Shown: positions 14,301 through 26,227, numbered from the stretch's first letter. The stretch: DNA of 26,263 bases from Ministeria vibrans ATCC 50519 (GCA_943704425.1 CALSCP010002682.1:1-26263); one strand, 5' to 3'. Numbers and translations are program-made. Notes: a model not told the origin generated them from the letters alone.

Positions 14301-15174
14301 CGTCTTCTGGTACTTCTTTGTGGTGCTCAATGCGTCGCAGGGTCTCCTTCTTGCCATCTTCTTTGTATTCCTGGGCCGCGCGCGCAAGGACCTTGTCAAG
14401 CAAATCAAGATGCGCAATCCCATGGCGGCGGTGCGTCGCAACTTTACGACGTTTAGCACGCCCTCGTCGGCGACCGCCAACACATCGAGCGGCGGTGGTG
14501 GTAGTGGAACCCTGAGCAGTGGCTCGCCCAAGGTAAAGCGAGGTCTAAAGGCGAACGGTGGTGGCCGAGCCAAGGGTGCGAGCCATCCGGTCTCGGCCGA
14601 GTCCTTTGCCATGGTGTCCATGCCGTCGTTGGGCACAACGAGCGAACAATCGCCGCCCCGCTCCATTGGCGATGTGGAGCAGGAGACCGAGGCAATCCGC
14701 GAGATGATGGACATGTATGCCAATGTGCCCGAGATCCGTGTCAACAATGGCGTGGGCTTTTCCGACCATGAGCTAGCCCAGATGCACGAGATGCTTGCGG
14801 CCGGCGGCGACATGGACATGTCGTTTGTGCCCGCGTCCGTCATGCTGCAGGACCACACTCTCAATGCATACATTGAGACGCACCGTGCACCCTCGTCGGG
14901 CGGCAGCACCTACGACGACGACGACGACGACGACGTGGACAGCCACGAGAACCTGCTCTTCGTCGAGAGCCTCGAACAGCGTCGGCAGAACCGACGACAC
15001 TTTGCCAAGACGCTTCTGGCGCCCTCCTCCATCTCGTGGGAGTCGCCTGCCTCGCTGCTCTCCGGTGAGTCGGACGGCGTCGATCCGGACAACCGCTCCC
15101 TCGACGGCACCGTGCAGCTGCTCGACTACTCCAACGACGAGCTGCCCAAACGCGACCAAGTGTCGTCGCTGTAA
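8389..15174 (+). CDS. Giant adhesion-type GPCR with 24 EGF repeats, receptor-L/LRR domain and GAIN/GPS (receptor 1)
   Basis: A single uninterrupted frame of 2261 codons, three of them unknown because of the N gap. Order: signal peptide (1 to about 18, ending HVANA); Cys-rich ephrin-receptor-like module (about 44-144); 24 calcium-binding-type EGF repeats (145-1054); receptor-L/LRR-like beta-solenoid, with recurring GSLTISGN and LTISDN strands (about 1055-1430); GAIN-like region; GPS ending LHL-TNFAML (H1720, L1721, T1722); seven transmembrane helices (about 1743-1996); and a cytoplasmic tail with a seven-Asp run. Class B2 traits include NRCWISS in the second extracellular loop and FFVVLNASQG in helix 7. 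The expected role is cell or matrix adhesion coupled to intracellular signalling through a tethered agonist after GPS cleavage. The ligand is unknown. It is a tandem paralogue of the gene at 15981. The chosen ATG is the one that yields a signal peptide. Confidence 0.93.
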   Translation: MLTAIALTLSLLVHVANAVPAFALGDYSTDSNPAQHHSRRAVCANGKYPVYNSCCFTQCSCGITVCGCATMKTSSWGGIQCGSSCGNECVSCNVCTDCPAGKYGNNDECHDCAANKYTDQKSQTSCKNCNAGYYSNTGATFCAEVNECLSNPCQNGGVCDNQIDSYDCSCPAGYTGTNCQTNIDECASSPCQHGATCYDGVNGYTCTCVPGYTGTNCQTNIDECASNPCQNGATCVDLVNGYLCNCELGYDGTLCNNNINECASSPCQNGASCVDGVNGYTCTCVPGYNGILCSNNINECASVPCQNGATCVDVVNGYTCSCVPGYTGTLCESDMDECASSPCQNGAVCTQSIAYYTCACVAGYAGTNCETNVNECASNPCHNDATCVDGINGYTCSCAVGWFGLLCDVEVDECGSAPCVNGAECLDTLAGFLCTCVTGYTGIQCETNIDECASSPCQNFAACVDAVNAYSCICRAGYAGIHCETDIDECVSNPCQNSGTCVDAVNGYSCTCPVDYYGTECAEFDDCYAEPCLNGASCAESGTAYECTCAAGYDGDQCQVNIDECASSPCTNGGVCTDQVDAYACSCPQGFLGIHCETDSDECASTPCQNGAPCSNLPGAFFCDCTTGWYGEFCEADTNECASSPCTNGATCVDLQGTYECRCASGYRGVQCETDIDECSSSPCSNGASCADQVDGFVCTCASGFAGVVCETELNECDSSPCSNGANCTDALDGFVCTCASGFTGVVCESNVDECASSPCSNGASCNDQVDGFVCVCASGFTGNVCETNVDECLSSPCSNGANCTDAVDGFSCVCPSGFTGVVCESNVDECHSSPCSNGATCLNELDYFTCLCASGFTDSRCQTNVDECESAPCSNGATCLDGVDGFSCVCASGFVGIACESEVDECASSPCSNGANCTDAVDGFVCMCASGFTGVVCESNVDECASSPCTNGAVCSNNLDAYTCTCPSGFTGVDCETNVDECESSPCSNGASCVDGVDEYLCVCASGFTGTHCETEEDECASSPCQHGGVCTDHLDGFTCACPDNVHGVFCQSDCRAVSIITTQDRLNRLAGCWYTLTNNLTVSGSGITNLVGLYALETTNGTLRIENTLAPILYLDRLVQVSGHLEILNNPKLESAQLTELITVEGHLTLTGSPLLTTAPMNSIMTVGASPLTLSNLPLLDGASLDTLSKVPFAGVVTIENTGATSLALLNASTAITHLTVSSNXXXSLLFRFASTVSISISRNRALTTLDCSFATLTAASTVLLADDTSLTTLSGFHALTHASSVTLSNSGLVSVNELAFASLNTADLIISDNAKLLSLEASGFALAMNGSHTGSLTISGNEALLNVGFDHVITLHGSLTISDNERLVDIAGFQRLAMLNGTLTIANNTFLSVMTTIYVDQVPLNITGALHLTDNADLCVNELLDVLDQTVFVAGNVETNGTAQTGSPPCLLHALRVVAKGGVNSTEKADETIVKLTEVTDGDAWTSVQDAESASQIILKSLDNILVFVQRSNATNETTVESAAISNRTLSVLNNVLSPTSLGRINSGNSTANRIATVVESFVEILETVAICDGDALTLHGTNLNVEIQRSSNSSDLRRTYGDGSIMLPDEFAMVAGIPTRDCYDLQFIAYSTSPFVSTDKNATTTASNVVSFTVNNITVSGLTNETGILVTLTHTGAADGVDLACVYWDKVLGAWSTEGVTMVSQTATQTVCRTLHLTNFAMLALPTSRVSSLGSGATKALTVLTYLGCCASLVGIVFIWLTYYLVPSFRSHAIKLLLHLSVMLFMLNITFLAGIDATGNASACTFVAILLYFLLMAAFAWMLAISHNLYFLVVRVIGEPTSMMRYAVVCYCVPLAMTLALLVVDTVTDSGVGLGDANRCWISSDVGLYVAVLVPILLVVTINIVVFVKAIRALLASGRSKVNKSKKSGSDSAVSAHVKAVKLASGLLTSLGLAWFTAFVALATNEPVFWYFFVVLNASQGLLLAIFFVFLGRARKDLVKQIKMRNPMAAVRRNFTTFSTPSSATANTSSGGGGSGTLSSGSPKVKRGLKANGGGRAKGASHPVSAESFAMVSMPSLGTTSEQSPPRSIGDVEQETEAIREMMDMYANVPEIRVNNGVGFSDHELAQMHEMLAAGGDMDMSFVPASVMLQDHTLNAYIETHRAPSSGGSTYDDDDDDDVDSHENLLFVESLEQRRQNRRHFAKTLLAPSSISWESPASLLSGESDGVDPDNRSLDGTVQLLDYSNDELPKRDQVSSL
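8821..11550 (+). repeat. 24-unit EGF-coding tandem array (114-bp unit) in receptor 1
   Basis: Twenty-four EGF units of 38 codons, except units 1 and 11, which have 37, total exactly 910 residues. The typical unit reads NxDECASSPCxNGATC, then a D-x4-Y/F segment, then CxCxxGYTGxxC. Units 15-21 form a younger-looking subgroup (VDGFVCxCASGFTGVVCE) with high mutual similarity. The acidic pair before the first cysteine and the D/N...Y/F spacing fit calcium-binding EGF domains. Confidence 0.95.
10066..10337 (+). repeat. Near-identical block shared with receptor 2 (EGF units 12-14)
   Basis: 272 bp aligning without gaps to 17778-18049, with about a dozen differences that cluster in two short stretches. 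The flanking EGF units are much more divergent, including at silent positions. Confidence 0.85.
11891..12377 (+). repeat. Near-identical block shared with receptor 2 (receptor-L region), interrupted by the N gap
   Basis: 11891-12067 aligns to 19030-19206, and 12074-12377 aligns to 19315-19618. The right part differs at only about three of 304 positions, third codon bases included. Identity stops abruptly at 12377, after GCACTGGC. Confidence 0.88.
12068..12073. other. Assembly gap of six Ns, probably under-sized
   Basis: Comparison with receptor 2 shows that 108 bp (19207-19314, 36 codons) occupy the place of these six Ns. The reading frame is kept either way. The gap falls inside a block duplicated almost perfectly 7 kb away, which is where a short-read assembly would be expected to fail. 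Confidence 0.85.
13592..13961 (+). repeat. Near-identical block shared with receptor 2 (helices 1-4)
   Basis: 13592-13793 matches 20824-21025 with one difference in 202 bp, and 13831-13961 matches 21063-21193 with one difference in 131 bp. The 37 bp between them, coding the helix 2-3 loop and the start of helix 3, are clearly diverged. Confidence 0.88.
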
Positions 15175-15194
15175 TCCCCGACTTTCATTTCTTC

Positions 15195-15200
15195 ATTAAA
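15195..15200 (+). terminator. Candidate poly(A) signal ATTAAA for receptor 1
   Basis: A common variant hexamer 21 bp after the TAA stop, in AT-rich DNA. Chance occurrence is likely enough that this stays tentative. Confidence 0.35.
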
Positions 15201-15735
15201 AATCATTAATTATTGCTTCATTGTGTACTCATCGTTTGTTTATGACGCATCAGCTATGATCCGAAGCTTTCGTGAACATCACCAGCGAGAAGTCAGTCAA
15301 GTGCTCATATATTTAATTATTTTTGTGAATTGTAACTGACACTGACTCAAATTGTAAGCGTTTGATTTTCCGGCTCTCGATTGTTTTAATGTTTTTAAAA
15401 TTTTGTTCAATTTTCATTCTTATTTCTTTAATCTTTTCCCCTCACACTAAACTCGAGTTGCATTTCTTCTTCGCCTCATTTCACGCAACTTGACCAACCG
15501 ATCGATTCATCAATTGACTCGAATCTTTGAGGGTTTCTTGCACATTCTTTGGAATCGAAAAAAAAAATGCTTCGGTACGTTCCAACGGTCGCACGCCAAT
15601 GCACGCCGTTCCTCCGCGCAACCCTTAGCAGCACATGTATAAGTATGTCCAGGATCGGCGTTGGCCGGCCAATCTGCCTGTTTCCCGGGTGTGCTCTCTC
15701 TCTTTGGGACACATTTGGGGTATAGACATTGTTTC

Positions 15736-15898
15736 TGACGTGTCGACAGATTCACGTTTCGCCTACACACATTGTTTTTCTTGCTGCACACACGCCACCT
15801 GTGCTACGTGGGGTGTTTATCAACGTGTCACGACCACGCGGGGCATCAGCGGTGTTGTCTTCGTGACGTTTGCCCAAAAATGTGGGTTTTTCTGACGT
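15736..15898 (+). promoter_or_regulatory. Cluster of three TGACGT half-sites upstream of receptor 2
   Basis: TGACGT at 15736-15741, 15864-15869 and 15893-15898, all in the same orientation, within 250 bp of the receptor 2 ATG. They resemble half CRE/bZIP sites and echo the full palindrome before receptor 1. Confidence 0.3.
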
Positions 15899-15980
15899 TG
15901 TTGGATTTCGACATCTCACACCGCACACGACCCACCGCACACGACCCACCGCACCTCCCGAGTGTCACTCACCTCTATTC

Positions 15981-18900
15981 ATGTCGTGTAGTCTTATGCT
16001 TGTCGTCGCGGGCGTTCTCCTGGCCAGTTCGCCCGCGCGCGCCTCGCCGCATTTCAAATCGGGACCTTACTTCGATGGCACGGTGTTGCCGCGCAGTGTC
16101 TCGCGTCGCGCAAACTGTTCGCCGGGCAAGTATTCCCTCACGGACTGCTGCTCCCAAGCGTCTGCCAAATGCGACTGTGCCTTAGACCCGCTCTGTCCGA
16201 CCTCCTGCGCCACCAGCTCTGTGGTCGGCACCGTTGTCACGTGCAACCCCTGCACCAAGTCATGTAACATGTGCACGAAGTGCGAAGCTTGTCCCGCCGG
16301 AAAGTCTGGCCAAAACGAAGTCTGTACCGATTGCGCGGCGGGAAAGGTACGTGTTAAAAAACCAAAAAGATGAACCTCCGCGGTGTTTATTCAATTTTTT
16401 TTTATTATAATTATTATTATTTTACGTCTGCTATTATGTGGTGTGCAGTACGCTGACGTCGCGGGTGTGAGTGTGTGTACGTCGTGCTCGTCCGGAACCT
16501 ACTCGACTGTGGGCGCGACCTCCTGCTTGGACGTTGACGAGTGCTTGTCGTCGCCCTGTGGCAACGGTGCGACGTGCACGAACAGCAACGACAAATTCGA
16601 GTGTGCGTGCGTGCCTGGCTGGTCCGGCGACCAATGTCTCACCAACGTCGACGAGTGCACATCCAACCCTTGCCAGAACGGCGCCACCTGCATCGATCAG
16701 CTCAACGCCTACTTATGTGTGTGCGTGCTCGGTTTCACCGGCACCCACTGCGACGGGGGCGAAAACCAATGTGACTCGAACCCGTGTCTTAACGGTGGTG
16801 TCTGCACCGACGGCAGCAGTGCCTTTTCGTGTGCATGCGTGCCAGGCTTCACTGGCGCCACGTGCGACGTCAACATCGACGAATGCGCTTCCGCTCCGTG
16901 CCTTCACGATGGCACCTGCACCGACAATGTCAATGGCTTCACCTGCAACTGCGTTGTGGGTTACCTTGGCGACACTTGCGAGATCAACGTGGACGACTGC
17001 CTCCAAAACTTGTGTCAGAATGGCGCTACTTGTGTCGACGCCGTGAATGCCTTCCAGTGCATGTGTGTCTCTGGGTTCGATGGAGTCTATTGCAGCGAGG
17101 ATGTCGACGAGTGTGCGTCGTCGCCGTGCGAGAATGGCGCCACCTGCGTCGACAAGGTCGGTCGTTTCTCGTGTACGTGCGCCCCGGGCTTTTCTGGCAC
17201 CGCGTGTGCGATCAACGTCGACGAGTGTGCCTCGAACCCCTGTCAAAACGGCGCGACATGCGTCGACGGAATCAACGGCTACACTTGCGCCTGTCCTTCA
17301 AGCTGGTTCGGTCTCATCTGCGACCTCAGCGTCGACGAGTGCGAGTCATCTCCCTGTCACAATAGTGCCGTGTGCGTCGACGTGCTCAACGGCTACGTGT
17401 GCTCGTGTGTTGCAGGCTACGCCGGTATCCTCTGCGAAATCAACGTTGACGAGTGCGCCTCAAGTCCGTGCCTCAATGGCGCGCCCTGCCACGACCTCAT
17501 CAACAGCTTCTCGTGCCTCTGTCTCGACGGCTACACGGGTGTTCAGTGCGAAACGAACATTGACGAGTGCGCTTCGTCGCCCTGCCTCAACGGCGGCCTC
17601 TGCAATGACTTGGAGAACTCCTACAGTTGCGCCTGTGACGACAACTACTACGGCACCGAGTGTGCTCACTTCAACGACTGTTTCTCGGCGCCTTGCCAGA
17701 ACGGCGCCACTTGCACTGACGAAGGCGAATCGTACGAGTGCATGTGTGCCGCTGGTTACGATGGTGACCAGTGCCAAGTGAACATTGACGAGTGTGCGTC
17801 GTCACCGTGCACCAACGGCGGTGTGTGCACCGACGAGGATAGCGCATACGCCTGCTCCTGTCCCCAGGGCTTCCTTGGCATCCACTGCGAGACCGACTTT
17901 GACGAGTGCGCCTCGACACCCTGTCAAAATGGCGCTCCCTGCAGCAATCTTCCGGGGGCCTTTTTTTGTGATTGCACCACTGGATGGTATGGCAAATTCT
18001 GCGAGGTAGACACCAACGAGTGTGCGTCGTCGCCATGCACCAATGGCGCTCAGTGTGTCAACGCCCAGACCGGCTACGCGTGCTCGTGCGTCAGTGGTTA
18101 CACGGGGATCCATTGCCAGCAAGAAATCAACGAGTGCAGCTCATCGCCGTGCTCCAATGGCGCGACCTGTCTCGACGGGGCCGACGGGTTCAGCTGTGTG
18201 TGCGCCTCGGGCTTTGTGGGCGTTGCGTGTGAGGCTGAAGAGAACGAGTGCAAGTCGTCGCCTTGCTCAAACGGCGCCACGTGTTTTGATAACGTCGATG
18301 GTTTTGCGTGCCTTTGTGCCGCCGGCTACACCGGTCTGGTCTGTCACGATGATTTGGACGAATGTGAGTCGTCGCCCTGTACCAATGGCGGTGTGTGCAG
18401 TGATGTGGCCAACGCCTACTCGTGTGCCTGTTCCTCAGGATTTACGGGTGTCGACTGTGAGACCAACGTGGCCGAGTGTGAGTCGTCACCATGCTCCAAC
18501 GGTGCCTCGTGTGTCGATGGTGTCGACGAGTACCTGTGTGTGTGTGCGTCGGGATTCACGGGCGTGCACTGCGAATCCAACGTTGACGAGTGTGCGTCGT
18601 CGCCCTGCCAACACGGTGGCACCTGTACTGACACTGTCGGTGGATTTGTCTGTGCCTGCCACACACACGTCGAGGGTCCTTTGTGCGACAGCGACTGTCG
18701 TCCAGTGTCCCTCATCACGACACAGGACCGCCTGAACCGCTTCCATGGCTGCACGTATACTCGTTCGGACCTCACCGTCTCGGGCAGTGCCATCACTTCG
18801 CTCGCAGGCCTCAACTCCCTCACGTACACCGACGGCTCGCTGCGCATCGAGAACACCCTTGCCACGAGCGTCTTCATTGACAACCTTGTCACCGTTCACG

Positions 18901-21900
18901 GCTCGTTGGAGATTGTCAACAATGCCAATGCCGCCATAATGTACTCAAGCTCGCTGACGACCATCGACGAACATCTCACCGTTTCATATATGCCCTTGCT
19001 TGCGTCCGCGTCGCTCTCTGCTCTGAGCGCCGTCGGTGCCTCACCCCTCACCCTCTCCAACCTGCCTCTGCTCGACGGTGCCTCTCTCGACACACTCAGC
19101 AAGGTTCCCTTTGCCGGCGCTGTCACCATTGAGAACACGGGCGCAACCTCGCTGGCTCTGCTCGGTGGCTCGACGGCCATCACTCACCTGACCGTCTCGT
19201 CCAACGCGGCTCTGACCACCCTTGCCGGCTGGGAATCCGCCGCGACCAATCTTTTCAGTGAGCTCGCGTCGCTTTCCATTGACGACAACTCTGCACTGAC
19301 ATCGTTCACGTGCCCCTCCCTGTTGTTCCGCTTTGCCTCTACTGTCTCCATCAGCATTTCGCGCAACCGTGCGCTCACGACACTCGACTGCTCCTTTGCG
19401 ACCCTTACTGCGGCCTCGACAGTACTCCTCGCCGACGACACATCGCTGACGACCCTGTCGGGCTTCCATGCGCTCACCCACGCCAGCAGCGTGACCCTGT
19501 CCAACAGTGGCCTCGTTTCGGTCAACGAGCTTGCCTTTGCCAGCCTCCACACCGCCGACCTGATCATCTCCGACAACGCCAAGCTGCTCTCCCTCGAAGC
19601 GTCTGGGTTTGCACTGGCGCTCTTGATAACACACACGGGCTCGCTGACTATCTCGGGTAACGACGTTCTCACCTCGGTGGGTTTCAACGGCCTTGTGACT
19701 CTGCAGGGATCGCTGACGATCCACAAGAACCCGCGTCTCGTCGACCTTTCGGGATTCCAGGCGCTCACCACCCTCTCCGGCTCGCTCATCGTCTCGAACA
19801 ACACCTACCTGTCGACCATGACAATGCTCCATGCCACCAACGACCTTCTCACCATCTTGGGAGCATTTGTGCTGACACACAACGCAGACTTGTGCGTCAC
19901 CGAGGTCGAGTCAGCCCTGGGCGACACGCTCGCCGTCTCCGGAACGCTCACGAGCACAGGCACCGCGCAGGACGGCTCACCGCCGTGTCTGCTCCATGCA
20001 TTGCGCAACGTCGTGCAGGGGGGCGTGGAGACCATTGATAAGGCCGACGAGACAGTGAGCAAGCTCGGCGACCTCACCAACGGCAACGGATGGACTTCCA
20101 TTCAGGATGCCGAATCAGCATCCAATCTTATTCTCAACTCGCTCACGAGCGTTCTCGGCTTTGTCCAGAACCAGACCAGTGCCAACGAGACGGCCGCCGA
20201 GATCTCCAACCGTACTCTCTCGGTGCTCGATAACATCCTGTCGCCCAGCTCAGTGGGTGTTCTCAACTCGGGCAACTCGTCGTCCAACCGCATTGCGTCG
20301 GTCGTCGAGGGCTTCGTCGGTGTTCTCGAAACCATTGCCATCTGTGACGGCGACGCACTCGCGCTGCACGGCACCAACCTTAACGTGGAGGTCCAGCGCC
20401 GCAGCAACAGCTCCGCCTTGGGCCTCAACTATGGCGACGGCTCTATTGTGTTGCCCAACAACTTTGAAGGCGCAGCGCACCTCACCCACCAAGGCTGTCT
20501 CAATCTGCAGTTTATTGCCTACAGCACGTCACCCTTTGTCTCTGCCAACAAAAATGCTTCGACCACCTCGAGCAACGTGGTGAGCTTCAGTGTGAGAAAT
20601 GCAACTGTCTCGGGTCTTACCAACGAGACGGGAATTCTTGTTACGCTGACGCACACGGAATCATCCGAGGAGACTCTTCTTGCCTGTGTATTCTGGGACG
20701 AATCGACTAAAGAGTGGTCCACCGAGGGTGTCACCATGGTCTCGCAGACGGACACACAGACTGTCTGTCGCACTCTGCATCTCACCAACTTTGCCATGCT
20801 TGCTATGCCCTCGTCCAAGACCCCCTCACTGGGCTCGGGCGCCACCAAGGCCCTCACGGTACTCACATACCTCGGCTGCTGTGCTTCCCTTGTGGGCATT
20901 GTTTTCATCTGGCTGACGTACTACCTTGTGCCGTCGTTCCGTTCGCATGCCATCAAGCTGCTGCTGCACCTCTCTGTTATGCTCTTCATGCTCAACATCA
21001 CCTTCCTGGCAGGCATTGATGCCACCGGGAACTCCATTGGGTGTTCATTTGTTGCCGTCTTTCTGTACTTCCTGCTCATGGCGGCGTTTGCATGGATGCT
21101 TGCCATTTCACACAACCTGTACTTCCTGGTGGTGCGTGTCATTGGCGAGCCCACTTCGGTGATGCGCTATGCTGTTGTGTGCTACTGCGTGCCGCTGGCC
21201 ATGACGCTCGTGCTGCTCATTGTTGATCTGTGCACCGACAGTGCAGTCGGACTGGGCGACGCGAACCGCTGTTGGATCTCCTCTGACCTGGGTCTCTACC
21301 TCGCAGTTCTTCTGCCTATTGCCTGTGTCATCCTTGTCAATCTCATTGTATTTGTGCGTGCCACTCGCGCACTCCTCAACAGTGGACCCAAGCATCACAA
21401 GAGCATGTACCCTAAGCGCACGCGCGAGAACCCGTCACAGTCGGTCGGCGTCCAGCGCTCGAGCACACTCCTTTCGCGCACGAGCACCTTTTTGTCGCGT
21501 AGCACTACTCGCAACACCACTCGCAACAAGAACTACCCCAAACGACCGGTCCAGCACGACCCCTCGACGCACTTCAAGGCGATCAAGCTCGCCTCGGGTC
21601 TTCTTACCAGTTTGGGTCTCGCCTGGATCATTGCGTTTGTGGCACTCGCCACCAACGAGCCCGTCTTTTGGTACTTCTTTGTGGTGCTTAATGCGTCGCA
21701 GGGCCTCCTTCTTGCCATCTTCTTTGTGTTCCTGGGCCGCGCGCGCAAGGACCTTGTCAAGAAGCTCAACTTGCACAACCCGATGACGGCGCTGCGTCGC
21801 CAGTTTACGACGCTGTCCTCGCCCGGCTCAACGCGCTCGAGCGCCACAGCCCTCACTACGGGCGCGTCGTCATCGACGCTCGTGCCCAACGGCAAGCGCG

Positions 21901-22625
21901 TCCAGCGTGGCTCTGTACCCGTGGCAAAACAGAAGCCGTTGGAGCCCAAGCGCAGCGGTGCGTGGGTGTCCGACGGCGCATTTGCCTCACAGGCATCTGT
22001 TGTGATGCAAATGGACGACGACGACGACGACTTGCGCGCTGTCGACGAAATGGAAATGGAGCAGATGAACCAGCACGCAGCGGGCTACTCAGAGGTGGAG
22101 ATGGCGCAGATGCACACGATGCTGTCGACCGACGAGCTCGACATGACCATTGTTCCTGCCGCCGTCATGCTGCAGGATCACGAACTGCGCGCTTACGTGA
22201 CGCCCGAGGAGCACGAAACCGTCGAAGACAGCCATTTCGACGATGGCTCTATCTTCGATGCCTTCTCCGACTGCGGCAGCTCAGACGATCTGTTGGGGGG
22301 CGACCGTTCAGTACCCATGTCGCCCATTGCGGTCACTCGCATGCGCATGGCCATCTCACGCGGCTCTGTTGGACAGTCCAACGAGAGCCTTTCGCCCAGT
22401 CCAAGTCCCGCCACCTCTTCTCCTGCGCTCTTCTCACCGATTCCCCCGCGTCAAATGTCGCGTCTCATGGCCCCTTCCAACGCCAACGTGTGGCAATCGC
22501 CTGCGTCGCTTATCTCGTCGGCCGATGCCGACGGCGACGACCGCTCCCTTGACGACGGCATGCTTCTGCGCGACCACGGCGACCACTCCGCCGGCCTCCA
22601 GCGCAACATGTCTGTCCGCCTCTAG
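15981..22625 (+). CDS. Giant adhesion-type GPCR with 19 EGF repeats, receptor-L/LRR domain and GAIN/GPS (receptor 2)
   Basis: Two exons, 15981-16346 and 16449-22625, giving 2180 residues. The 102-bp intron has GTACGTG and GTGCAG ends and falls between Lys122 and Tyr123. Order: signal peptide (MSCSLMLVVAGVLLASSPARA), Cys-rich module with CxxC pairs, 19 EGF repeats (residues 151-870), receptor-L/LRR-like region, GAIN-like region, GPS ending LHL-TNFAML (H1566, T1568), seven helices (about 1589-1885), and a cytoplasmic tail of nearly 300 residues with a six-Asp run and Ser/Pro-rich segments. The third intracellular loop is longer than in receptor 1 and rich in Ser, Thr and Arg (LLSRTSTFLSRSTTRNTTRN), a possible phosphorylation or arrestin-type surface. 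A second in-frame ATG at 15996 would give a shorter signal peptide. The expected role matches receptor 1; the different EGF array and loop suggest a different ligand or coupling. Confidence 0.93.
16533..18692 (+). repeat. 19-unit EGF-coding tandem array in receptor 2
   Basis: Nineteen units, again 38 codons except units 1 and 11 (37 each), total exactly 720 residues. Units 1-14 align in register with units 1-14 of receptor 1, including the odd unit 11 (FNDC here, FDDC there). Units 15-19 align best with units 20-24 of receptor 1. Confidence 0.93.
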
Positions 22626-22769
22626 ACTCTCTCTCTCTCTGTCTCTTGTAACTCTTGTATTCTACGTACTTGTTTTGAAATTACACGACTATTCGTCTTA
22701 TGATACTCTAATTTATCATCCTTTTGAATTATTTAGACAAAATTAATTATGATGTATTATTATATTATT
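22626..22769. other. Convergent 3' spacer between receptor 2 and the zinc hydrolase gene
   Basis: 144 bp between opposing stop codons: a short CT-rich start, then strongly AT-rich sequence. No clear AATAAA is seen for either gene. The 3' UTRs probably overlap or abut. Confidence 0.5.
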
Positions 22770-25330
<2,561 letters not shown>

Positions 25331-25566
25331 GTGAGATCGACTGACAAAAAGTAGAAAAATGACTGATAGTCTGATACGATCTCGATTATTTTGATTTTAC
25401 AAATAATTCCCAATTGCGATGACGTCAATTTCTTCAACAGGTTAGGTCAAGACACGAAATCATTCCACGAATCCATTGTATCAATAGTGAGTTGAAACTT
25501 GAACTTTCAACTTTGCTTTGGTGCCTCTGTGTCCCCAGTTTTATTCGTCTGTTCTGCGGTTGTATT
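25331..25566. promoter_or_regulatory. 236-bp divergent promoter region
   Basis: Shared upstream DNA of the zinc hydrolase (left) and the GH43-like gene (right). It contains a full CRE-like palindrome TGACGTCA at 25420-25427 in an AT-rich setting, roughly in the middle. With only 236 bp between the ATGs, the two genes may be co-regulated. Confidence 0.5.
25420..25427. promoter_or_regulatory. CRE-like palindrome TGACGTCA in the divergent promoter
   Basis: A perfect eight-base palindrome, followed by AATTTC. It is the second such site in the window; the other is at 8199-8206, also in a divergent spacer. Confidence 0.4.
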
Positions 25567-26123
25567 ATGCAACTGCTGATCGTTGCGGTCTCGCTGATCG
25601 CCGTCGCACTGGCTGCGTCGTGCCCCGACGACTGCTCTCTCAACGGCGAGTGCATCCGCGATGCTTGTGTGTGTGACGCCCCGTGGGCTGGGCCCGCATG
25701 GTCAGTGCATTTATGCGGTTCACTCGCTCGTCATCCCATTGATTGTTTGTGTTGTGTTCGCAGTGCGACGATGCAGTTCCTCCCGTCGCTCCATCCCGCC
25801 GCGTACGGCTACGAAGACGGGCCCTTCAACCCCACCTCGTGGGGTGGCAATGCCCTCCCTGGAAACGATGGGCTGTACCATCTGTTTGTGGCGGAAATGG
25901 CCGGAGACAAGTGTGGTAGGGGCACAGGCAAATGCTCACAACCGCGCGCTGACTTCCCTCGCCCCCTACAGGCCTGCACATCTGGGGCTCCCAGTCACAA
26001 GTGGCCCATGCCGTTGCCGACTCCCTGGACGGCCCTTTCAAGCGGCACGACACCGCTATTGGCCCCGAGTCACACAATCCTCAGGTGTGTGTGTGCTTCG
26101 CTCTTTGTTCTTTCTCCCTCCTT

Positions 26124-26198
<75 letters not shown>

Positions 26199-26227
26199 CT
26201 TTGTTTCTCCCTCCCTCCTCTCTATCA

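Larger units (their letters stand above)
15175..15980. other. Spacer between the two receptor genes
   Basis: 806 bp. The left part is AT-rich and holds ATTAAA at 15195-15200, a plausible poly(A) signal 20 bp after the receptor 1 stop. The right part should be the receptor 2 promoter. It carries TGACGT half-sites at 15736-15741, 15864-15869 and 15893-15898, and a 14-bp unit (CGCACACGACCCAC) in tandem near 15923-15950. No gene or RNA is recognised. Confidence 0.5.

Noticed and set aside
13592-21193. Receptor 2 as a mere assembly duplicate of receptor 1
   Set aside because: The EGF arrays, third intracellular loop, tails, intron content and flanking DNA all differ. Only patches are near identical.
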